Shown: positions 1-4,803 of the stretch, one piece after another | Position numbering within the stretch: the stretch's first letter is position 1 | Layout of the letters: the number at the start of each line of letters is the position of its first letter | Source of the DNA: an uncultured Myxococcales bacterium | GTDB lineage: Bacteria > Myxococcota_A > UBA9042 | Assembly: GCA_937915965.1 (NCBI GenBank) | Contig: CALGHC010000258.1 | Coordinates: 1 to 9,236 of the forward strand | Length of the DNA stretch: 9,236 bases | Direction of reading: 5' to 3' | The notes under the pieces: generated by a model | What the model was told of the DNA's origin: nothing | Database searches by the model: none | The model's input: only the letters and a program-made list of their open reading frames with translations | Program-made: the position numbers and the translations under genes

Positions 1-902
1 GTGCCCTTGCAGGTCCCGGTGCCGAAGTCGTCGACGCACGCATCGAGGCCGGTGCAACTGTCGCCGTCGTCACAGCCGAGCCCAACGATGATCGCCGGGC
101 TGCAGTCGCCAAATGCCTCTACACAGGTGGTCGCGACGCAAGGGTTGTCATCGGTGCACACCATGGGCGTGCCGACGCAGCCGGTCTCGGTGCAGGCGTC
201 GTCGGTGGTGCACTTCTTGCCGTCGTCGCACGCACCCGCGCCCGTCTTCAAGGAGTGACCGCATCCGGTTTGCTTGGCGCAGGCGTCCTCGGTGCATGCG
301 TTGCCGTCGTCGCAATCTTTGGGGCCACCAGACTTGCAACCGCCGTTGGAACAGACATCGCCAACCGTGCATCCATCGCCGTCGTCGCAAGGGGCGATGT
401 TGGGCTGGTTGGCGCAGCCAAACGCCGAATCGCAGCTGTCGGTGGTGCAAGGGTTGGAGTCGTCGCAGTCGAGGGTCTTGCCCAGGCAGAAACCGTTGCT
501 GCACAGCTGTTCGACGACGCACTCGTTGGTATCTGAGCAGTCAGTGCCGTCGGTCTGGCTCACCGATTTGCACAGCCCCACCGCGGTCTCGCAGATCAGC
601 TTGCGGCATGGTTGACCGAAGAGCTCCGGGCACTCGGAGTCGCTCTGGCAGCCGGTCGGCGGCGGCGGCACATCAGCCGCGTCCTGGTCGCCACTGCCCG
701 CGGCGTCGGCAGCGTCCTCGCCAGCGCCAGCGCCATCGTCCTCGGCCGCGGCGTCCGCGGCGTTCCCCGCCGTGTCATTGGCGGCGGCGGTGCCGGCGTC
801 CTGCGCCGGTTCCGCCCGCTGGTCTTCGATACAACCGGCGACCAGCGCCAAGACCAGCAGCCCTGTCGTGCCAAGAAACGTTCGCTTCGATGCCGTCGTC
901 AT
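1..902 (-). CDS. Cys-rich repeat lipoprotein B (3' end outside window)
   Basis: I translated this frame by hand: it is open for 300 codons from the ATG at 902 to the left edge, so the C-terminus is missing. A signal peptide (residues 1-23, Lys/Arg then a Leu/Val/Ala core) ends in the lipobox V-A-G-C, with the lipidated Cys at residue 24. Residues 25-84 form an acidic Ala/Asp/Glu/Gly linker ending in four prolines. From Cys85 the protein carries at least seven Cys-rich repeats of the form CDDGxxCTxDxC, for example CDDSNPCTTDSC and CDDGNACTEDAC. This motif resembles the Dictyostelium CTDC-type repeat found in many myxobacterial surface proteins. It should be a surface-anchored, disulfide-rich protein; its ligand is unknown. 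The stop of the upstream paralogue shares base 902 with this ATG (TGATG on the minus strand), which supports the start and translational coupling. GTG at 905 is an in-frame alternative. Confidence 0.85.
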   Translation of the reverse strand, partial: MTTASKRTFLGTTGLLVLALVAGCIEDQRAEPAQDAGTAAANDTAGNAADAAAEDDGAGAGEDAADAAGSGDQDAADVPPPPTGCQSDSECPELFGQPCRKLICETAVGLCKSVSQTDGTDCSDTNECVVEQLCSNGFCLGKTLDCDDSNPCTTDSCDSAFGCANQPNIAPCDDGDGCTVGDVCSNGGCKSGGPKDCDDGNACTEDACAKQTGCGHSLKTGAGACDDGKKCTTDDACTETGCVGTPMVCTDDNPCVATTCVEAFGDCSPAIIVGLGCDDGDSCTGLDACVDDFGTGTCKG

Positions 903-2278
903 CACTGTGCCCCCACGCACCCGCCCGTCTGGCAGGTACCATCCGACACACCTCCGACACTGCATGCCTGGCCCTCGTTGGCCGGCTTCCCCTGGCATGC
1001 TCCGTCTTTGCAGGCATCGCCGCCTGTGCAGGGGCTGCCGTCGCTGCACTTGGCGGCGTTGTTGGACCAGCTGCACCCGTCGGCCGAATTGCATTGCTCA
1101 TCGGTGCACGGGTTGCCGTCGTCGCAAGCAGTGGCAGCGGGGGTCGGCGTGCAGCCCGGCTTCTGACACAAACAGACGCCGGAAATTGCGCAGGTCGTCG
1201 TGTCGGGCGTGCACGGGCTGCCATCGTCACATTTCTGGCCAGGCGGATGCTTATCGTTGTAGCAGTCACCGGTATCCGAAATGCAACTGTCATCGGTGCA
1301 CGGGCTGCCGTCGTCGCAGTCCTTGGCGACGACGCCGGTGCATTGGCCCGCCACGCACGTGCCAACGACGCAGACATCGCCGTCGTTGCAAGGCAGAGCA
1401 GACAGATCGAAATGCAGGCAGCCCACAACGGGCTTGCAGACCGCATCGGTCGTGCACGGGTTGCTGTCGTCGCAAGAGACCTTGGCGCCCTTACAGAACT
1501 GCTTGTCGCAGACGTCGTTGTCCGTGCAAGCGTCGCCGTCGTCGCACGCTTGGCCAGCGGGCTCCTTGGGCTGCAGGTTGCACTCGCCGGAATTCAGATT
1601 GCAGACCCCGACGGCGCAGGCCGTGCCCTCGCACACCTGGATCGCGCCCGAACAGACACCGTCCTTGCACGAGTCGCCGGTGGTGCACACCGTGCCGTCG
1701 TCGCAAGCGTTGGCGGCAGGCATGTGGACGCAGCCGACAGCGGCATCGCAGCCATCGCTGGTGCAGACGTTGCCGTCGTCGCAGTCGATCGGCGTGCCCA
1801 GGCACTGGGCGGCGACGCCGACTTGCTTGCACACGCCACCGACAACACATTTCGAGCCGGGGTCACAGGCTTGACCGATGTCGGGGACGAGGGAGCACTT
1901 GCCGGTCGTCTTGTCGCACGAGCCGACCATGCAGGGGATATCGGCGAGGTCGCAGTCACCGTCCTCGATGCAGCCCTTCGGTGCGACAGTCCCCGTGTCC
2001 GCCGCAGTGACGGCGTCCGGCGCCGCGACAGCGTCATCTTCGCCGTCCTCGCCTGAAGCCGAGCTGTCGTCGCCCGGCCCAGCGTCAACGCCGCCGTCCG
2101 CCTCGCCGCTGTCTTCAACCGATGGCACGTTGGAGCGTTTGGCTGGAACGCACGCAATCAACGCGACCAGGCAGGCGGTGAGTAGCCACGACGCCGAGGC
2201 GAGCGCCGAACCGCTACGGTGCGACAAGGGGGGCAGCGGCTGCGGTGCGCGCTTGAACATCTGGGTCGGCATCCTCAT
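902..2278 (-). CDS. Cys-rich repeat lipoprotein A
   Basis: This is a 458-residue protein with a long signal sequence. Lys/Arg lie near residues 9-10, a hydrophobic core spans about 31-42, and the lipobox is L-I-A-C with the acylated Cys at residue 43. Residues 44-102 are an acidic, disordered linker. From Cys103 to the C-terminus there are about eleven repeats of the type CDDGxxCTxDxC, such as CDDGNVCTSDGC, CDDGSPCTDDSC and CDDGNPCTDEQC, with degenerate copies such as CEGTACAVGVC. The layout matches the downstream gene, so the two are tandem paralogues. The frame stays open upstream to a GTG at 2368, but that stretch covers a 13-bp tandem repeat whose period is not a multiple of three and it precedes the natural signal peptide. 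I therefore start at ATG 2278; ATG 2272 and ATG 2260 are also possible. No strong Shine-Dalgarno is visible. The binding partner is unknown. Confidence 0.85.
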   Translation of the reverse strand: MRMPTQMFKRAPQPLPPLSHRSGSALASASWLLTACLVALIACVPAKRSNVPSVEDSGEADGGVDAGPGDDSSASGEDGEDDAVAAPDAVTAADTGTVAPKGCIEDGDCDLADIPCMVGSCDKTTGKCSLVPDIGQACDPGSKCVVGGVCKQVGVAAQCLGTPIDCDDGNVCTSDGCDAAVGCVHMPAANACDDGTVCTTGDSCKDGVCSGAIQVCEGTACAVGVCNLNSGECNLQPKEPAGQACDDGDACTDNDVCDKQFCKGAKVSCDDSNPCTTDAVCKPVVGCLHFDLSALPCNDGDVCVVGTCVAGQCTGVVAKDCDDGSPCTDDSCISDTGDCYNDKHPPGQKCDDGSPCTPDTTTCAISGVCLCQKPGCTPTPAATACDDGNPCTDEQCNSADGCSWSNNAAKCSDGSPCTGGDACKDGACQGKPANEGQACSVGGVSDGTCQTGGCVGAQ

Positions 2279-2317
2279 GACTCGCGACGTTTGGTCAGTG
2301 CAGCGGCCGGATTTTCC

Positions 2318-2366
2318 GAGCCGATCTGCCGAGCCGATCTGCCGGGCCGATCTGCCGGGCCGAGCC
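2318..2366. repeat. 13-bp tandem repeat, about 3.8 copies
   Basis: The plus strand reads GAGCCGATCTGCC, GAGCCGATCTGCC, GGGCCGATCTGCC and then GGGCCGAGCC, a clean 13-base period. The copies differ mainly at the second base. The array lies 40-90 bp upstream of the start of lipoprotein A, inside the predicted 5' leader. It may be a protein-binding array, a structured leader or a slippage product. Confidence 0.9.
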
Positions 2367-2408
2367 ACCCGTGCTGCCCGGTTGAGCGGCGCGTGGCGCG
2401 CATCACCA

Positions 2409-2437
2409 AGTCTAGCGGATGAATCGATCGCCGTCCA
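2409..2437 (-). promoter_or_regulatory. Putative sigma70-type promoter of the lipoprotein operon
   Basis: On the minus strand TGGACG (2437-2432) is followed by a 17-base spacer and TAGACT (2414-2409). Each hexamer matches four of six consensus positions. Transcription would start near 2402 and give a leader of about 125 bases that contains the 13-bp repeats. Chance matches are common in GC-rich DNA, so this is tentative. Confidence 0.35.
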
Positions 2438-2457
2438 AAACCGCAGCGCAGCGGCCG
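2435..2457 (-). terminator. Weak terminator-like hairpin after the lipid kinase gene
   Basis: Downstream of the kinase stop the minus strand has CCGC-TGCGCT-GCGG followed by TTTT. The stem is only four G-C pairs, extendable by two G-U pairs. It overlaps the -35 element proposed for the lipoprotein promoter. It could be a weak intrinsic terminator separating the two units, but the stem is short. Confidence 0.25.
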
Positions 2458-2473
2458 ACTGGCGCCGAGGATA

Positions 2474-3523
2474 TCAGCGGGCCTGGATGCTGAGCACGCG
2501 CACGGATGGCCCCAGCATCGCCGACGCCTCGCACAGGCCATAGAAAAGCTCACCATCGATCACCGGGTCGATGCCGAAGGGAGGCTGAGCGACAGCGTCC
2601 AGGCGAGTCGCTGGCCCCTCGAAGAAGTCCCGGATGACCAAGTCCTTGCCGGCGGCGAGGACCGGCAGGTTGGCGACCACCTCGCCGAAGTTCGGGCTGC
2701 CGGCCATCGCGTGCAAGACACCGCGCTCGCTCGCCCGAGCGAATAGCCTGAAGACGCCGGAGAGGTCGATGTCGATGCTGCCGATGTTGACCGCGGTGTA
2801 CCACTGCATCGGCAGCGGTCGACCGTCGATCGCGATATCGAGCCGCAGCGGCTCGAAGACCGTCTGCGCATAGGCACGGACCTCGGTGGGCAGAGGGACG
2901 TGGCGAATTCCGGGCAAGTTCGTGAATCCGGACACGGAAATCCGGGCGATCTCCTCGACGATGCCGATGGCGCTCTTGCGACCGCGTCCGTAGAACTTAT
3001 CGAAGAATCGTTGACCAACGCCAACGAGGGCGACAGCAAAGCCAAGCTTGTTGAAAGGTTCGCCAGACCGTTCGCTCTGGTCGCCGAAGCGGCCCTCGAT
3101 GCGCATGCAGTCGATCTCGACAACGTCGGGTTGCTGCCCCGCGCGGACGATATCGACCAACGATTCGAGCAGCCCCTCTGCGTGGCCGACCACGCCACAC
3201 TTGCGGCCGAGATAGTTGATCGTGCCGTTGTTGGTCGGCAGGATCGCTGCGAACACCTCGCCGCGGCCGCGCCGCCGAATCACGCCGTCGGCGACGTTGA
3301 TCAGCCAGTGAAAGGCGCCGTCGCCGCCATCGGCGACCCAATAGGGCAGGCCATCATCGAGGAACTCCTCGACAACCTGTGCGATCTCGTCGACGTGGTG
3401 GGTCTGACGGACGACGCCGACGTCGCCGACGATCTGCCGAAGGCGGTGCACGCGCTCGGGGCGCTTGCGGTTGCGCTTGGAGTTGGGGTTGGTGATGACC
3501 CCAATGAGAGGCTGGCTGCTCAC
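2474..3523 (-). CDS. Diacylglycerol kinase-family lipid kinase
   Basis: This is a 349-residue protein with the DAGK catalytic fold (DgkB/YegS type), which uses ATP to phosphorylate a lipid such as diacylglycerol at the inner membrane face. The N-terminal strand carries ITNPNSK (residues 10-16), where the family has NPxSG. The nucleotide-binding loop is DGGDGA (65-70), with Ala in place of the usual Thr of GGDGT. The next motif is PTNNGTINYLGRK (96-108), corresponding to the family's P-x-GT-x-N segment. A DGE triad at 323-325 matches the conserved C-terminal DGE. The start is GTG 3523, preceded by GGAGGG nine bases upstream. The frame is open much further upstream, but that part lies antiparallel in codon phase over the previous gene and has no protein character. 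It sits 67 bp behind the MBL-like gene, probably in one operon. Its true lipid substrate cannot be told from the sequence. Confidence 0.85.
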   Translation of the reverse strand: MSSQPLIGVITNPNSKRNRKRPERVHRLRQIVGDVGVVRQTHHVDEIAQVVEEFLDDGLPYWVADGGDGAFHWLINVADGVIRRRGRGEVFAAILPTNNGTINYLGRKCGVVGHAEGLLESLVDIVRAGQQPDVVEIDCMRIEGRFGDQSERSGEPFNKLGFAVALVGVGQRFFDKFYGRGRKSAIGIVEEIARISVSGFTNLPGIRHVPLPTEVRAYAQTVFEPLRLDIAIDGRPLPMQWYTAVNIGSIDIDLSGVFRLFARASERGVLHAMAGSPNFGEVVANLPVLAAGKDLVIRDFFEGPATRLDAVAQPPFGIDPVIDGELFYGLCEASAMLGPSVRVLSIQAR

Positions 3524-3532
3524 GCGCGCTTG

Positions 3533-3538
3533 CCCTCC
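3533..3538 (-). promoter_or_regulatory. Ribosome binding site that sets the lipid kinase start
   Basis: GGAGGG on the minus strand lies nine bases before GTG 3523. No ATG in this frame lies near the first conserved residues, so this site decides the start. Confidence 0.65.
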
Positions 3539-3557
3539 ACGATAGTCCCGTGTCGCT

Positions 3558-3575
3558 CCGGCCGCACGCGGCCAG
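3558..3575 (-). other. Intercistronic hairpin
   Basis: On the minus strand CTGGCCG and CGGCCGG flank a CGTG loop, giving a seven-pair stem with one G-U. It lies in the 67-bp gap between the MBL-like gene and the lipid kinase. No T-run follows it, so it is unlikely to be an intrinsic terminator. It could affect mRNA stability or processing between the two cistrons. Confidence 0.4.
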
Positions 3576-3590
3576 ATGCGCCACACTTGT

Positions 3591-4550
3591 CTACACCAGT
3601 TCGAGTTGTGCGTCTTCCACCAGGTGCCAGCACGCCAGCCCGCCCAGCCCCAGCCGTGCACACAGCGCGGCGGCACCAGCGCCCCAAACGATGACCTCGT
3701 GCGCCCCGCTCGCCTCGACGATAGCGTCGACTTCCAAGCCGGAGGCGCGCCGCGAGAACGCGATGCCGCCAGCCGCGCCGACCGCTGCGACGTCGGCGGC
3801 GTCGGCCCGCGGTGCCACCAGGAGACGAGGCAGGTCGCGCGCGGGGCTCTCGTCCAGGGGTCTGAGAACGGGCCCCGCCCAGAGCACGACGCCACCCTCG
3901 GGCGAGGTCGAGGGGAGCCGGCGAAGCGGAGGCAGACGCACCCCCGCCGCGCGACCGCGACCGGCGAGAGCCTCCAGCGAGCGGTTCGCGTAGATGGGTC
4001 CCATCCCCTCCAACAAACAGAGGATATCGAGAGCGACAGTGGGCTGCGAGCACACCACAGTGCAGGCGCCCGGGCCGAAGCCTGCCACCGCCGCCAGAAG
4101 CCAGCGGCGCAAGCCAGCGACGTCAGAGAGGCTGGTGGTGGCCAGGCTGGCATCAACGAGCGCGACGTCGCACGGCTCAAGAGCCAGCGCAGGCGCCGAC
4201 GGGGTCGTGTCGAGGCGGCCGGCGCCCAGGTCGAGAAAGACACGACCTTGGTGCCAGAACCGCAGGACCGCGGCGCCCACGGAGCTACCAGCCGGCAGAA
4301 GCTCGACCGCCAGTCGACCAAGCCGGAAGGGGCGGCCCCATGCAACCGCGAGCGGCGCACCTTGACCCGGGCCCAACATCGCCGCCACCGTCGGTGTGCA
4401 CAGCACGCGACTTCGGGTTCGGCGGCGGGGATCGTACGCGGCCAGGAAGCCGACACCATGACGGGTGTCGCCGTTCAGCCATAGTCGTGGCGCGGCCACA
4501 TGCAACCCACCACGCAGCCCGATGCCTTCGTGCTCGTCGACCACCCGCAC
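3591..4550 (-). CDS. Degenerate MBL-fold (ligase-associated exonuclease/YSH1-like) protein, probably without metal site
   Basis: This 319-residue protein follows the outline of the ligase-associated DNA exonuclease/YSH1 (MBL/beta-CASP-like) family. LLPAGSSVGAAV (84-95) matches the family's LLPAGHxLGSAQ, LGAGRL (108-113) matches TGDFRL, PIYANRSLEAL (185-195) matches PIYTHGAVERV, and AGVRLPP (202-208) matches AGVxLPP. SRRASG and the later VIVWGAG near the C-terminus match SDHADW and VWVTHG. At each of these the metal-binding His or Asp is replaced (AGH to AGS, GD to GA, SDH to SRR, THG to WGA). There is also no HxHxDH near residues 17-31. It is therefore likely a structural or regulatory relative and not a nuclease. 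I start at GTG 4550 because AAAGGGGG lies eight bases upstream. The frame extends back to 4811, but through a 10-bp tandem repeat and into the plsB start. The family match is by eye. Confidence 0.6.
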   Translation of the reverse strand: MRVVDEHEGIGLRGGLHVAAPRLWLNGDTRHGVGFLAAYDPRRRTRSRVLCTPTVAAMLGPGQGAPLAVAWGRPFRLGRLAVELLPAGSSVGAAVLRFWHQGRVFLDLGAGRLDTTPSAPALALEPCDVALVDASLATTSLSDVAGLRRWLLAAVAGFGPGACTVVCSQPTVALDILCLLEGMGPIYANRSLEALAGRGRAAGVRLPPLRRLPSTSPEGGVVLWAGPVLRPLDESPARDLPRLLVAPRADAADVAAVGAAGGIAFSRRASGLEVDAIVEASGAHEVIVWGAGAAALCARLGLGGLACWHLVEDAQLELV

Positions 4551-4552
4551 CG

Positions 4553-4597
4553 TCAGAACCCCCTTTGGAGCGCCCGCTTGATCCCCGCGGTCGCCAT
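4553..4597 (-). CDS. Possible 14-residue leader peptide
   Basis: An ATG at 4597 opens a 14-codon frame, MATAGIKRALQRGF, whose TGA lies between the Shine-Dalgarno and the GTG start of the MBL-like gene (two bases between stop and start). A GGGGG tract sits three bases before the ATG, which is close for a ribosome binding site. The layout would allow translational coupling. The reading frame is short enough to be chance. Confidence 0.2.
   Translation of the reverse strand: MATAGIKRALQRGF
4559..4566 (-). promoter_or_regulatory. Ribosome binding site that sets the MBL-like gene start
   Basis: AAAGGGGG on the minus strand is eight bases before GTG 4550. This start leaves nine residues ahead of the first segment that resembles the family, a normal N-terminus for it. 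Confidence 0.5.
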
Positions 4598-4610
4598 GTT
4601 CCCCCTGATC

Positions 4611-4650
4611 CTGCTCGTCGCTGTTCGTCCCTGCTCGTCCCTGCTCGTCT
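4611..4650. repeat. 10-bp tandem repeat, four copies
   Basis: The plus strand reads CTGCTCGTCG, CTGTTCGTCC, CTGCTCGTCC and CTGCTCGTCT, an exact 10-base period with changes only at positions 4 and 10. It lies in the divergent intergenic region between the MBL-like gene and plsB. A one-helical-turn period would place every copy on the same face of the DNA. Confidence 0.9.
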
Positions 4651-4745
4651 CGACCGGCCGCAGCGCGTACAGCACGCCCCGACGCGACGCATCTGAAACC
4701 AGGGCGTAGTGCCTGCCAGCTCCCGCCGTCAAGTCCGAGGCGTCG

Positions 4746-4775
4746 TTGACCGCGGATCCGTCGCTGACCTACCAT
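4746..4775 (+). promoter_or_regulatory. Putative sigma70-type promoter of plsB
   Basis: TTGACC (4746-4751, five of six matches) is followed by 18 bases and TACCAT (4770-4775, four of six). The expected start point is about 4782-4783. The ATG at 4783 would then be at or next to the 5' end of the mRNA, while ATG 4804 would have a short leader carrying a GGAG. Confidence 0.4.
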
Positions 4776-4793
4776 CGCGGCCATGGTGCTGGC

Positions 4794-4797
4794 GGAG
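4794..4797 (+). promoter_or_regulatory. Ribosome binding site favouring plsB start at 4804
   Basis: GGAG lies six bases before ATG 4804. The in-frame ATG at 4783 has no Shine-Dalgarno, so 4804 is preferred unless the message is leaderless. Confidence 0.5.
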
Positions 4798-4803
4798 AGC
4801 GAC

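Noticed and set aside
113..2056. Long open plus-strand frame of 647 codons opposite the lipoprotein genes
   Set aside because: It is extremely Arg/Ala-rich and repetitive and is the complement of the Cys-rich repeats. The minus strand has signal peptides, lipoboxes and regular Cys motifs, so this is a shadow.
1..2278. CRISPR-like spaced repeats
   Set aside because: The short regular repeats are in-frame codons for CDDG/CT motifs with variable spacing, not identical repeats with unique spacers.
2279..2368. GTG 2368 as the start of lipoprotein A
   Set aside because: It would translate the 13-bp repeats and put 30 extra residues before a normal lipoprotein signal peptide.
2900..3694. 264-codon plus-strand frame opposite the lipid kinase
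   Set aside because: It looks protein-like in part (Val/Ala/Asp), but the minus strand carries the GGDG, NGTIN and DGE motifs of a known family, and there is no ribosome site for the plus frame.
3524..4459. Upstream extension of the lipid kinase frame by 312 codons
   Set aside because: It overlaps the MBL-like gene in another frame and has Trp/Arg/Ser-rich shadow composition. A good ribosome site sits at GTG 3523.
4703..4732. Minus-strand promoter TTGACG, 18 bases, TACGCC for the MBL-like operon
   Set aside because: The -35 is good, but the -10 matches only two of six positions.
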